Part shown: positions 28,094 through 36,979 of the stretch, one piece after another | Layout of the letters: every line of letters starts with the position of its first letter | Position numbering within the stretch: position 1 is the first letter of the stretch | Source: Bacillota bacterium | Lineage (GTDB): Bacteria; Bacillota; Clostridia; Peptostreptococcales; Anaerovoracaceae | Assembly: GCA_017416795.1 (NCBI GenBank) | Contig: JAFQBD010000050.1 | Location: 44,019-108,018 of the forward strand | Reading direction: 5' to 3' | Length of the DNA stretch: 64,000 nt | Notes under the pieces: model-generated | Told to the model about the DNA's origin: nothing | The model's database searches: none | The model's input: the letters and a program-made list of their open reading frames with translations, nothing else | Translations under genes and position numbers: made by a program

Positions 28094-28891
28094 ATGTTTA
28101 TAAGAAAAGCTACGGAGGTTCCTATAGATCTGATAAAAACAGACAAGCATCAGCCAAGACAATCATTCGGAGAACAGCAGCTTATAGAGCTGCGAGACTC
28201 TATTAAGGAGTATGGTATACTTCAGCCGTTGATTTTGAGAAGGGAAAGTAATGGACAGTTTCTGCTGATAGCAGGAGAACGCAGACTTAGAGCTGCAGTC
28301 ATGGCAGGGCTTGATAAAGTTCCTGCTATCATAAAGGATGCCAGTGAAGAGGAAATCGGGTTCATCGCACTTGTAGAAAATATCCAGAGAGAGAATCTGG
28401 GATACATAGAAGAGGCTAAAGCGTACCAACGACTAATGGAAAAATATGGAATCAATCAGGCGTCTTTAGCAAATCGGCTCGGTAAAAACCAATCTACGAT
28501 TTCTAACAAAATAAGGATACTCAGCCTTCCGGAAGACATCCAGATAATGCTTGTAAATCATAAGCTTACTGAACGACATGCCAGGGCGCTTTTAAAAGTA
28601 GATGATGATAATGAAAGAAGACTTATAGTCGAGAAAGTAATAAAGCATGGTTTCAATGTAAGGCAAACAGAAAAACTTGTAGAAGAATATATGGCAGGCA
28701 AGGCGGTGAAAGAACGAGAAAGAAACAAAGTTCGTCATATAAGCTATAAGCTGTATCTAAACACATTGAAGAAAACTTTTTCTGATATGGAACTTTATGA
28801 TAAAGGAGCCACATTCGAGCATGAAGAGGAAGGAGAGATATTGAAAATAACTATTACGATCCCGAAGAATACGGAAGGAATCGCAGTCTAG
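28094..28891 (+). CDS. noc: Nucleoid occlusion protein Noc (ParB family)
   Basis: The 265-residue protein has the ParB N-terminal CTPase-type domain with 'LIAGERRLRAAVMAG' and the helix-turn-helix 'INQASLANRLGKNQSTISNKIRIL'. Its position between rsmG and parA, and its divergence from the ParB encoded just downstream, point to Noc, which spreads from its sites and keeps division away from the nucleoid. The start at 28094 has AAAGGGGTGGG upstream; a frame from 28031 would start inside the preceding terminator region. Specificity (NBS versus parS) was not determined. Confidence 0.85.
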   Translation: MFIRKATEVPIDLIKTDKHQPRQSFGEQQLIELRDSIKEYGILQPLILRRESNGQFLLIAGERRLRAAVMAGLDKVPAIIKDASEEEIGFIALVENIQRENLGYIEEAKAYQRLMEKYGINQASLANRLGKNQSTISNKIRILSLPEDIQIMLVNHKLTERHARALLKVDDDNERRLIVEKVIKHGFNVRQTEKLVEEYMAGKAVKERERNKVRHISYKLYLNTLKKTFSDMELYDKGATFEHEEEGEILKITITIPKNTEGIAV

Positions 28892-28914
28892 AAGGATAAT
28901 ATAGGGGGTGTTTT

Positions 28915-28940
28915 GTCAATGTTCCACGTGGAACATTGAC
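28915..28940. promoter_or_regulatory. parS: parS site: perfect 26-bp palindrome
   Basis: The core TGTTCCACGTGGAACA (28920-28935) matches the bacterial parS pattern TGTTxCACGTGxAACA, and flanking GTCAA/TTGAC make the palindrome 26 bases long. It lies between noc and parA, near oriC, as expected for ParB loading. A directly repeated GGAACAT (28941-28947) plus a T-run (28951-28959) also allow a terminator hairpin with ATGTTCC (28919-28925). Confidence 0.92.
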
Positions 28941-28969
28941 GGAACATCTCTTTTTTTTTGTAAAAAATA

Positions 28970-28998
28970 TAGTCAAACGTAATACATTATATTATAAT
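28970..28998 (+). promoter_or_regulatory. Candidate parA-parB promoter
   Basis: TATAAT (28993-28998) lies 17 bases after TAGTCA (28970-28975), 36 bases before the parA GTG start. It is downstream of parS and the T-run. Confidence 0.5.
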
Positions 28999-29034
28999 GA
29001 GTCACAAGACTAATCGTAAATAAGGAGGAGTAAA

Positions 29035-29808
29035 GTGGGAAAAGCAATAGCAATATTTAATCAAAAGGGTGGAGTAGGCAAGACTACTACTAATATAAAC
29101 CTGGCAGCATGCCTGGCGATCAAGGGAAAGAAAGTCCTCATTCTCGATATAGACCCGCAGGGAAATACAACAAGTGGAGTGGGAATTTCTAAGAGAGATT
29201 TGGAAGTAACTACCCATGAGATCCTCATTGAAGATGATTATCATCCTGAAGAAGCAGTTATTCCGACAGGTATAGAGAATCTTGATATAATGCCTGCAAG
29301 CGTGCAGCTTGCCGGAGCAGAAGTAGAGCTCATAGAATTGACAGGTAGAGAAAAGAGACTTAAGAGAGCTATAGATGTATTGAGACCTAAATATGACTAT
29401 ATCTTCGTTGACTGTCCTCCTTCACTGGGAATACTTACTATCAACTCACTGACTGCAGTAGATTCAGTATTGATCCCTATACAGTGTGAGTTCTATGCAC
29501 TGGAAGGTGTCAGCCAGCTGATGAGCACGATTGATATCGTTAAAACCAACTTGAATCCTGACCTTGAAATTGAAGGCGTTATTCTCAGCATGTTCGATGG
29601 CAGAACAAATCTGTCTATACAGGTTGTAGAAGAAGTGAAAAAATATTTCAGAGAAAAGGTTTATACTACAGTTATCCCTAGAAATGTAAGACTGGCAGAA
29701 GCTCCAAGCTATGGCATGCCTGTTATCCAGTACGACCCTAAGTCATCCGGAGCCATAGCATATATGGAATTTGCCGATGAGTTTCTTGCTAATGAGGAGG
29801 CAAAGTAA
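29035..29808 (+). CDS. parA: Chromosome partitioning ATPase ParA/Soj
   Basis: The 257-residue ATPase begins with 'AIAIFNQKGGVGKTTTNINLAA', the deviant Walker A of ParA/MinD proteins, and continues with 'ILDIDPQGNTTSG' and 'YIFVDCPPSLGILT'. It uses a GTG start at 29035 with AAGGAGGAG upstream. ParA and ParB separate sister origins, and Soj also regulates DnaA, fitting its place near oriC. The stop is directly followed by the parB ATG. Confidence 0.96.
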   Translation: MGKAIAIFNQKGGVGKTTTNINLAACLAIKGKKVLILDIDPQGNTTSGVGISKRDLEVTTHEILIEDDYHPEEAVIPTGIENLDIMPASVQLAGAEVELIELTGREKRLKRAIDVLRPKYDYIFVDCPPSLGILTINSLTAVDSVLIPIQCEFYALEGVSQLMSTIDIVKTNLNPDLEIEGVILSMFDGRTNLSIQVVEEVKKYFREKVYTTVIPRNVRLAEAPSYGMPVIQYDPKSSGAIAYMEFADEFLANEEAK

Positions 29809-30744
29809 ATGGCAGCACCTAAGAAAAACAGAGGACTTGGCAAAGGGCTTGACGCACTGTTTGGTGATGCAGAGGTAACTCTTGAGAGAAAACCTGCAGC
29901 AGTAAATGAAAGTCGTGTAGCTGTACCTGCCAAGACTGAAGAAAAGAAAGAAGAGCCTGCAGCCGGAGGCATCACATATATCGATATCAACGATATCAAA
30001 CCAAATGAAAATCAGCCGAGAAAAACATTTGATGAAGAAAAGCTGGAAGAACTGGCTGCGTCCATAGCTGAGCATGGACTTATCCAACCGGTAGTGTTAA
30101 GAAAATCCGGCAAAGGTTATGAGATCGTTGCAGGTGAAAGAAGATGGAGAGCTGCCAGAAAGATAGGCATCAAGGAGCTTCCTTGCATCATAAAAGAACT
30201 TACCGATGAAGAGAACATGCTGCTTGCTATTATCGAAAACATGCAGCGTGAAGATCTGAACCCGATAGAAGAAGCCGAGGGTATCAAGCAGATGATAGAT
30301 ACTTACGGACTCACTCAGGAACAGGTATCTAAGAGCGTTGGTAAGAGCAGACCGTACATAGCCAACTGCTTAAGACTCTTGAAGCTTCCTGCAGCAGTAG
30401 TCGATTATGTAGCTGAAGCAGAACTCAGTGCCGGACATGCTAAAGTTATAGCAGGGATAGAAGATGAAGATAAGCAGCTTAAACTGGCAGAAGAGACTAT
30501 CAAATACGGATGGTCTGTAAGACAGCTGGAAAAGATGGCAAAGGAAGAAAAGGTACCCGCAAAGAAACCTCGCAAGGCAGCAGCTAAAAATGCTAATGTC
30601 AAAAGAGTAGAAGAGGATCTGAAGGCGGCCCTTGGTACTAAGGTCACTCTTAATCAAAAGGGCAGCAAGGGAAAAATCGAAATTGAATTTTACAGCAAAG
30701 AAGAGCTGGAAAGACTGATCGAGATGCTTAAAAGTATAAAATAA
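29809..30744 (+). CDS. parB: Chromosome partitioning protein ParB/Spo0J
   Basis: The 311-residue protein has a basic N-terminal Soj-interacting stretch (KKNRGLGKGLDALFG), the CTPase domain with 'VAGERRWRAARKIGI', the helix-turn-helix 'LTQEQVSKSVGKSRPYIANCLRLL', and a C-terminal dimerisation region. The 'GLGKGLDALFG' opening is the ParB hallmark. It binds parS and spreads as a clamp. Two palindromes of parS type flank the parA-parB pair. Confidence 0.96.
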   Translation: MAAPKKNRGLGKGLDALFGDAEVTLERKPAAVNESRVAVPAKTEEKKEEPAAGGITYIDINDIKPNENQPRKTFDEEKLEELAASIAEHGLIQPVVLRKSGKGYEIVAGERRWRAARKIGIKELPCIIKELTDEENMLLAIIENMQREDLNPIEEAEGIKQMIDTYGLTQEQVSKSVGKSRPYIANCLRLLKLPAAVVDYVAEAELSAGHAKVIAGIEDEDKQLKLAEETIKYGWSVRQLEKMAKEEKVPAKKPRKAAAKNANVKRVEEDLKAALGTKVTLNQKGSKGKIEIEFYSKEELERLIEMLKSIK

Positions 30745-30757
30745 GAATGATAAAACA

Positions 30758-30785
30758 AAAGAGTGTTCCATGTGGAACACTCTTT
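30758..30785. promoter_or_regulatory. parS: Second parS-like palindrome, also a terminator hairpin
   Basis: Arms AAAGAGTGTTCCA (30758-30770) and TGGAACACTCTTT (30773-30785) flank a TG pair. The core TGTTCCATGTGGAACA differs from the first parS only by one central base. The long arms followed by T also suit a terminator for parB, so the element may do both. Confidence 0.8.
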
Positions 30786-30803
30786 GTAAATGGTGAAATT
30801 TCA

Positions 30804-31334
30804 ATGGTTAGAGAAGATATAGATAATATTTTAGCAGAGGTTATAAAAGAGGCGAGGGCTATTAAGATTCCTGTCCCTTCTAACATTAATAAGCAGGTAT
30901 ACATCAACCCAAGGCCCAAGAGAAGGTTTGGATGCTGCAGCACTAAAGGCGGCAGATTCAATATCGAGATAAGCGAGTTTTTACTGAAAGCAGAGGCTAA
31001 ACATATAAGGGGTGTTATAGCTCATGAAGTGCTTCACACATGCAAAGGCTGCAGAGATCACGGATCTCGATGGAAAGAATACGCAGCTATGATGAACAAA
31101 GCTTACGGATATGATATAAAAAGAGTTTCTTCATTCGAAGAAATCGGTCTTAAAGAAATAGACAGACCTGAAAAAAACACAAATATAAAATACATAATAA
31201 AATGCGAAAAATGCGGCCGAGAATATCCAAGGCAGAGATTCACTTGCGTTATGCAGAAGATAGATGCATATAGATGCCAATGCGGCGGTAAACTATCACT
31301 TATAATTATACACAATAAAGCGTTAGCAGGGTAA
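30804..31334 (+). CDS. SprT-like zinc metalloprotease-fold protein
   Basis: The 176-residue protein contains 'GVIAHEVLHTCKGCRDHGSRW', a HExxH-type metal site followed by a third His, as in SprT/Spartan-like proteins, and a C-terminal pair of CxxC-like motifs (CEKCG and CQCG) for a zinc ribbon. Function is unknown in bacteria; eukaryotic relatives cleave DNA-protein crosslinks. The start at 30804 (MVREDI) has GGTGA upstream; a longer frame would begin inside the parS-like palindrome. Confidence 0.8.
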   Translation: MVREDIDNILAEVIKEARAIKIPVPSNINKQVYINPRPKRRFGCCSTKGGRFNIEISEFLLKAEAKHIRGVIAHEVLHTCKGCRDHGSRWKEYAAMMNKAYGYDIKRVSSFEEIGLKEIDRPEKNTNIKYIIKCEKCGREYPRQRFTCVMQKIDAYRCQCGGKLSLIIIHNKALAG

Positions 31335-31369
31335 AGCGTGAACGCATTAGAGAGTTGCAAATTTTCAAA

Positions 31370-31404
31370 AAATAGTGGCTATTTCTAGGGATTTTCGGTA
31401 TAAT
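31370..31404 (+). promoter_or_regulatory. hut operon promoter region with inverted repeat
   Basis: TATAAT (31399-31404) lies about 90 bases before hutH. At the -35 position there is no good match; instead AAATAG-TGG-CTATTT (31370-31384) forms a perfect inverted repeat over it. This suggests a regulated promoter needing an activator or controlled by a repressor. The GntR-type regulator at the end of the operon is a candidate, but the repeat is not a recognisable FadR-type site. Confidence 0.5.
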
Positions 31405-31496
31405 TAAAGCACTTATATGGACCGAACGAAACGGGAAATAATAATTCAATATTGGGAATAAACATAAGTTATTACCTGGTTAGAAGGAGGAGAGTA

Positions 31497-33038
31497 ATGG
31501 CAATCATTATCGATGGTAAAAGCCTGACTGTAGAAGACGTTATCAAAGTCTGCAGACATGGTGAAGAGGTTGTTATTTCAGAGGAAGCTAAGGCAGCAGT
31601 TCAGAAGGCAAGAGACTACGTAGAAAAGAAACTCAATGACGGAGCTGTGATCTACGGACTGACTACAGGCTTCGGTAAATTTGCTAATGTGGTGATCGAC
31701 CATGAGCAGACTGCTAAGCTGCAGAGAAACCTGATCATCAGCCACACTTGCGCTTTGGGAAATCCTTATCCGGTAGAATACGTGAGAGCAGCTATGCTTC
31801 TCAGATGTAACGCTCTTTCAAGGGGAAATTCCGGAATCAGATTATCAACACTGGAGACTATGGTAGATATGCTCAACAAGGGCGTACATCCTATCATTCC
31901 TGAGAAGGGATCACTGGGAGCTTCAGGTGACTTGGCGCCATTATCACATATAGCACTTGGCCTCATCGGCGAAGGAAAAGTTGAATACAAGGGCGAGATC
32001 GTAGATGCTAAGGCCGCTATGGCAGATGCAGGGATAACTCCTGTTGAGCTGGAAGCTAAAGAAGGACTCGCACTCAATAACGGTACTCAGATGATGACAG
32101 CTGTAGGCGTGAACGTTCTCTGGGATGCTATGAAGCTGCAGAAGGTTGCCGACGTTGCTTGTGCAATGACAGGCGAAGCACTCCATGCTATCAAGAAAGC
32201 ATATGACCATAAGGTACACGACTTAAGAGGACAGGATGGCCAGAAAGTAGTAGCAGAAAACCTGCTGACTCTTCTTGAAGGTTCCGGCAATGCTCTCCCT
32301 CTGCAGGAAAGCAAAGTACAGGACCCATACACTCTCAGATGTATCCCTCAGATCCATGGCGCATCAAGAGATGCTATCAAGTACGCTTATGAAAAGGTAT
32401 CAAACGAACTGAACGCAGTAACAGATAACCCTCTCGTATTCCCTGATGAAGATGAAGTTATCAGCGGCGGCAACTTCCATGGACAGCCGATGGCATTGAC
32501 ATTCGACTTCCTTAAGATCGCTATTTCAGAATTTGCCAACGTATCAGAAAGAAGAATAGAAAGACTCGTGAACCCTGCGCTTTCCGAAGGACTGCCTGCA
32601 TTCCTTACTAAGGACGGCGGCGTATGCTCAGGCTTCATGATCGCTCAGTATGCAGCAGCATCAATGGCATCAGAAAACAAAGTATATGACCACCCTGCAT
32701 GTGTAGACTCGATCCCATCATCAGCTAACCAGGAAGACCATGTATCAATGGGAACTACATCAGCAAGAACTGCAGCTATGGTACTGGACAATGCACAGAA
32801 GGTTCTCGGTATCGAACTGGCAGCAGCAGCACAGGGTATTTGGCTGAGACAGGAACTGGGAGAAAATGGAATCGACAACCTGGCACCTGCTACTAAGGCA
32901 GCATATGACTACATCAGAACAGTTTCAGCTCCCATCGAAGATGACGTGATCATGCACGATGAACTGGTCAAGTTCGATGAAATGATCAAAGACGGAAGCT
33001 TCCTTGAAGCAGTAGAAAAAGTAGTTGATTTTAAATAA
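31497..33038 (+). CDS. hutH: Histidine ammonia-lyase
   Basis: The 513-residue enzyme has 'GSLGASGDLAPLSHIALGLIG', whose Ala-Ser-Gly cyclises to the MIO cofactor, plus 'YGLTTGFGKFAN', the conserved substrate loop. It converts histidine to urocanate and ammonia. The start at 31497 (MAIIIDGKS) has AAGGAGGAG upstream; a frame from 31452 lacks a site. It is the first gene of hutH-hutU-hutI-cyclodeaminase-ftcD. Confidence 0.96.
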   Translation: MAIIIDGKSLTVEDVIKVCRHGEEVVISEEAKAAVQKARDYVEKKLNDGAVIYGLTTGFGKFANVVIDHEQTAKLQRNLIISHTCALGNPYPVEYVRAAMLLRCNALSRGNSGIRLSTLETMVDMLNKGVHPIIPEKGSLGASGDLAPLSHIALGLIGEGKVEYKGEIVDAKAAMADAGITPVELEAKEGLALNNGTQMMTAVGVNVLWDAMKLQKVADVACAMTGEALHAIKKAYDHKVHDLRGQDGQKVVAENLLTLLEGSGNALPLQESKVQDPYTLRCIPQIHGASRDAIKYAYEKVSNELNAVTDNPLVFPDEDEVISGGNFHGQPMALTFDFLKIAISEFANVSERRIERLVNPALSEGLPAFLTKDGGVCSGFMIAQYAAASMASENKVYDHPACVDSIPSSANQEDHVSMGTTSARTAAMVLDNAQKVLGIELAAAAQGIWLRQELGENGIDNLAPATKAAYDYIRTVSAPIEDDVIMHDELVKFDEMIKDGSFLEAVEKVVDFK

Positions 33039-33059
33039 ATTATCCCGGGAGGAAATAAC

Positions 33060-35084
33060 ATGTTAGATAACAAAGCAATATCACAGGCTATGACAATCAA
33101 GCTGGATAACACTCTGCCTGAATATCCTGCATTCGAAGAAGGATACAGAAGAGCTCCGGACAGAGGATTCAGACTGACTAAGGAACAGACTAAAGTAGCT
33201 CTGAAGAACGCACTGAGATACGTTCCTGAAGAACTGCACGAAGTTCTGGCTCCTGAATTCATGGAAGAACTGAAGAAGTACGGCAGAGTATATGCTTACA
33301 GATACAGACCTGAAGGACGTATATACGGCAAGCCTATCGAAGAATATAAGGGAAAGTGCCTCGAAGGTAAAGCATTCCAGGTAATGATCGATAACAACCT
33401 GGACTTCGAGATCGCACTCTATCCATATGAACTGGTTACATACGGCGAAACAGGACAGCCTTGTCAGAACTGGCTCCAGTACAGACTTATCAAGAAGTAT
33501 CTGGAAGAACTGACTCAGGATCAGACTCTGGTAATCGAATCAGGACATCCTCTGGGACTGTTCCCATCCAAGCCGGAAGCTCCAAGAGTAATCATTACAA
33601 ACGCTCTTATGATCGGTATGTTCGATAACTCAGAAGACTGGGAAATCGCAGAAGAAATGGGAGTTGCCAACTACGGACAGATGACTGCAGGCGGATGGAT
33701 GTACATCGGACCTCAGGGAATCGTACACGGAACTTTCAACACTATCCTCAACGCAGGAAGAAAATATCTGGGCGTTCCTGAACAGGGCGACCTTGAAGGA
33801 TATACATTCGTATCATCAGGTCTGGGCGGCATGTCAGGTGCACAGCCTAAGGCTGCTAACATCGCTAACGCTGTAGGCATCTTCGCAGAAGTTGACCAGT
33901 CAAGAATCGAAACAAGACTGAACCAGGGCTGGGTAGATGTTATGCTTCACGATATCGACGAAGTATTCGCACTGGCTAATGAAAAGCTGGCTGCTAAGGA
34001 AAGTATCTCCATCGCCTACTGCGGCAACATCGTAGATCTGCTGGAAAAGGCAGTAGAAAAGGATTTCCATATCGACCTGCTGTCAGACCAGACTTCATGT
34101 CACAATGTATACAACGGCGGATACTGCCCTGTAACTCTGACATTCGCAGAAAGAACTAAGATGCTGGCAGAAGACAGACAGCAGTTCTGCATCGAGATCG
34201 ATAAGACTCTCCACAGACATTATCAGGCTATCAAGGCTCTTACTGCAAAGGGCACTTACTTCTTCGATTATGGTAATTCCTTCATGAAGGCTATGTACGA
34301 TGCCGGCGTTAAGGAAATATCCAAGAATGGTTATGACGAAAAGGACGGATTTATCTGGCCTTCATACGTTGAAGATATCATGGGACCTATGCTGTTCGAC
34401 TACGGCTACGGACCATTCAGATGGGTATGCCTGTCAGGTAAGCCTGAAGATCTGGATGCTACAGACAAGGCTGCTATGGACTGCATCGATCCTAACAGAA
34501 GATTCCAGGATAGAGATAACTGGGTATGGATCAGAGACGCTAAAGAAAACAAGATGGTAGTTGGTACTCAGGCAAGAATCCTGTACCAGGATGCTGAAGG
34601 CAGAACTAGGATCGCCCTCAAGTTCAACGAAATGGTAAGAGAAGGCAAGATCGGTCCTGTTATGCTGGGAAGAGACCACCACGACGTAAGCGGAACTGAC
34701 TCCCCATTCAGAGAAACATCAAACATCAAGGACGGATCAAACGTTATGGCTGATATGGCTACTCAGTGCTTCGCAGGTAATGCAGCAAGAGGTATGTCAC
34801 TGTGCGCACTCCATAACGGCGGCGGTGTAGGAATCGGTAAGTCCATCAACGGCGGATTCGGTCTGGTTCTGGACGGAAGCGAAAGAATCGACAACATCAT
34901 CAAGTCAGCTATGATGTGGGACGTTATGGGCGGCGTAGCAAGAAGAAACTGGGCAAGAAACGAAAACGCTCTGTCAACATCAGTTGAATACAACAAGAAC
35001 TATGCAGGACAGGGACACATCACTATCCCTTACGTTGCAGACGATGCACTCGTTGAACAAGTAGTATCAAAGTTCGTGAAGTAA
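33060..35084 (+). CDS. hutU: Urocanate hydratase (long form)
   Basis: The 674-residue protein is close to the long urocanase form (about 670 residues, as in many Clostridia and animals) rather than the 550-residue one of Bacillus and Pseudomonas. 'SSGLGGMSGAQPKAA' is the NAD-binding loop, and 'DQTSCHNVYNGGYCPVTLTF' and 'GRDHHDVSGTDSPFRET' are conserved active-site stretches. It hydrates urocanate to imidazolonepropionate with NAD+ as a tightly bound electrophile. It follows hutH by 21 bases with GGGAGG upstream. Confidence 0.96.
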   Translation: MLDNKAISQAMTIKLDNTLPEYPAFEEGYRRAPDRGFRLTKEQTKVALKNALRYVPEELHEVLAPEFMEELKKYGRVYAYRYRPEGRIYGKPIEEYKGKCLEGKAFQVMIDNNLDFEIALYPYELVTYGETGQPCQNWLQYRLIKKYLEELTQDQTLVIESGHPLGLFPSKPEAPRVIITNALMIGMFDNSEDWEIAEEMGVANYGQMTAGGWMYIGPQGIVHGTFNTILNAGRKYLGVPEQGDLEGYTFVSSGLGGMSGAQPKAANIANAVGIFAEVDQSRIETRLNQGWVDVMLHDIDEVFALANEKLAAKESISIAYCGNIVDLLEKAVEKDFHIDLLSDQTSCHNVYNGGYCPVTLTFAERTKMLAEDRQQFCIEIDKTLHRHYQAIKALTAKGTYFFDYGNSFMKAMYDAGVKEISKNGYDEKDGFIWPSYVEDIMGPMLFDYGYGPFRWVCLSGKPEDLDATDKAAMDCIDPNRRFQDRDNWVWIRDAKENKMVVGTQARILYQDAEGRTRIALKFNEMVREGKIGPVMLGRDHHDVSGTDSPFRETSNIKDGSNVMADMATQCFAGNAARGMSLCALHNGGGVGIGKSINGGFGLVLDGSERIDNIIKSAMMWDVMGGVARRNWARNENALSTSVEYNKNYAGQGHITIPYVADDALVEQVVSKFVK

Positions 35085-35090
35085 TAAAAG

Positions 35091-35107
35091 CGCTGCCAAG
35101 GGCAGCG
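35091..35107 (+). other. Intercistronic hairpin without T-run (hutU-hutI)
   Basis: CGCTGCC (35091-35097) pairs with GGCAGCG (35101-35107) across three bases. There is no T-tract, so it is unlikely to terminate; it may stabilise the hutHU part of the message. Confidence 0.6.
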
Positions 35108-35124
35108 GGAAAAAGGATCATCAA

Positions 35125-36354
35125 ATGAGATTATTAATTAAAAATATCGGCTGCCTGCAGACACCTACAGGCAGCTACAGTCATAAAGGCAGCAAGCAGG
35201 GTCAGAACGTTAAACTGATCGATGCTGCTATAGCTATTGAAGACGGCATCATTAAGGAAATCACACAGGGAGGCAAGATCCCTGCAGGAGATTTCGATCA
35301 GGTGATTGACGCAGAAGGCAAGCTGGTAACACCGGGTCTGGTAGACGGACATACACACTTGGTGTTTGGCGGATACAGACAGAATGAGATCCCGATGAAG
35401 CTGGCAGGAGCAGGATACCTGGATATCTTAAGAGCCGGCGGCGGCATCCTCGATACAGTAAGAAAGACAAGAGAAGCGACTTTTGAAGAACTCTACGACA
35501 AGAGTGCAGCTTTTCTTGATGAAATGATGAGCTTCGGTATCACTACATGTGAAGCTAAGAGCGGATATGGTCTCGACATGGAAAATGAGATCAAGATGCT
35601 GGAAGTTATCAAGGCTCTGGGAGAAAACCATCCTGCAGATGTAGTTCCTACATTCATGGGAGCACATGCTATCCCGCCTGAATACGAAGGAAGAGGCGAC
35701 GAATACATCGACATGATGTGCGATGAGCTGATCCCTGAAGTAAGAAGACGCGGACTGGCAGAATTCTGTGACGTTTTCTGTGAAGATTCAGTATTCGATT
35801 CAGCGCAGAGCAAGAAATATCTTGAAGCTGCCAGAGCGCAGGGCTTCGAGCTAAAGATCCATGCTGACGAGATCGAAGATATAGGCGGATCAAAGCTGGC
35901 AGGAGAGCTTCAGGCTGTATCAGCTGAGCATCTCATCGCAGCAGGAGAAGAAGGAATGGATTCAATGGCAGAAGGAGGCACTACTGCTATGCTGCTTCCT
36001 GCTACTTCATTCTATCTTGGCAAGACATTTGCTCCTGCAAGAACAATGATCGAAAAAGGCATCCCTGTATGTATCGCCAGTGACTTCAATCCGGGCTCAT
36101 GTCCGTCATTGAACCTGCAGCTGGCTATCAACTTAGGATACCTGAGATACAAGATGACACCGGAAGAGATCCTGACAGCAGTTACCATCAATCCGGCATG
36201 TGCTATCAACAGAGGAGAGCTGGTTGGTACACTGGAAGAAGGAAAACAGGCAGACATCGTTATCTGGAATGCTCCTGATATGGAAATGCTCTGCTACAGA
36301 TTCGGATCCAACCTGGCACAGACAGTAATCAAGAAGGGAGAAGTTATCAAATGA
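35125..36354 (+). CDS. hutI: Imidazolonepropionase
   Basis: The 409-residue amidohydrolase-fold enzyme has the metal-binding 'DGHTHLVFGG' near residue 75, 'LKIHADEIED', 'VSAEHL' and 'IASDFNPGSCPSL', all in the order of HutI. It opens the imidazolone ring to give N-formimino-glutamate. The stop overlaps the next gene's ATG by four bases, indicating coupled translation. Confidence 0.95.
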   Translation: MRLLIKNIGCLQTPTGSYSHKGSKQGQNVKLIDAAIAIEDGIIKEITQGGKIPAGDFDQVIDAEGKLVTPGLVDGHTHLVFGGYRQNEIPMKLAGAGYLDILRAGGGILDTVRKTREATFEELYDKSAAFLDEMMSFGITTCEAKSGYGLDMENEIKMLEVIKALGENHPADVVPTFMGAHAIPPEYEGRGDEYIDMMCDELIPEVRRRGLAEFCDVFCEDSVFDSAQSKKYLEAARAQGFELKIHADEIEDIGGSKLAGELQAVSAEHLIAAGEEGMDSMAEGGTTAMLLPATSFYLGKTFAPARTMIEKGIPVCIASDFNPGSCPSLNLQLAINLGYLRYKMTPEEILTAVTINPACAINRGELVGTLEEGKQADIVIWNAPDMEMLCYRFGSNLAQTVIKKGEVIK

Positions 36355-36977
36355 AACTCATTGACCTCAAAGTAAAAGAATATCTCGACATCCTGCTTTC
36401 AGATGCACCTGCTCCCGGCGGCGGATCAGTAAGTGCACTGGCAGGAGCTCAGGCTGCTGCTCTCATGGGGATGGTATGCGACCTGACAACAAGCAAGGCC
36501 AAGTACGAAGAATACCACGATACATGCAAAGTAGCTAAAGTCAAGGCAGACCTTCTGTACAGAGGATTTGCTGAAGGCGTAGATAAAGATACAGAAGCAT
36601 ATAATCTGGTTGCTAACGCATTCAAGATGCCTAAAGAAACAGACGAAGAAAAGGCTGCAAGAAGAAAAGCTATCGATGATGGAACTCTGGAAGCTACTAA
36701 GGTTCCTTTCAGCGTTATGAAGATGGCGGCAGAAGGATTGGAACTTGCTGAGCAGCTTATGGGAAACACTAATCCTAACACAGCAAGCGACCTTGGTGTA
36801 GCAGTTCTCAACCTGATGACTTGCATGAAGGGCGCATGGCTCAACGTTAAGATCAACCTGCCGGGAGTGAAAGACGAAGCTCTGGCAGCTGAATACAGAG
36901 AAAAAGGTGAAGAAATGGTAAAGAAGGGCGAAGTTATCGCTAAGAAACTTTACGAAGAAATCGAAGGAGGACTCTAA
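36351..36977 (+). CDS. fchA: Formimidoyltetrahydrofolate cyclodeaminase
   Basis: The 208-residue protein has 'DAPAPGGGSVSALAGAQAAAL' near the start, the family's folate-binding loop, and is mainly helical. It converts 5-formimino-tetrahydrofolate to 5,10-methenyl-tetrahydrofolate and ammonia. Here it is a separate protein rather than the C-terminal half of a bifunctional FTCD as in animals. It lies between hutI and ftcD, whose product is its substrate. Confidence 0.92.
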   Translation: MKLIDLKVKEYLDILLSDAPAPGGGSVSALAGAQAAALMGMVCDLTTSKAKYEEYHDTCKVAKVKADLLYRGFAEGVDKDTEAYNLVANAFKMPKETDEEKAARRKAIDDGTLEATKVPFSVMKMAAEGLELAEQLMGNTNPNTASDLGVAVLNLMTCMKGAWLNVKINLPGVKDEALAAEYREKGEEMVKKGEVIAKKLYEEIEGGL

Positions 36978-36979
36978 GA

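Noticed and set aside
28920..28935. Palindrome considered as a Noc binding site
   Set aside because: Noc sites have a CCCGGG-type centre; this one has CACGTG and the parS arms, so it is assigned to ParB.
28941..29034. A further gene between noc and parA
   Set aside because: Only a T-run and a promoter are visible; no open frame with a start signal fits.
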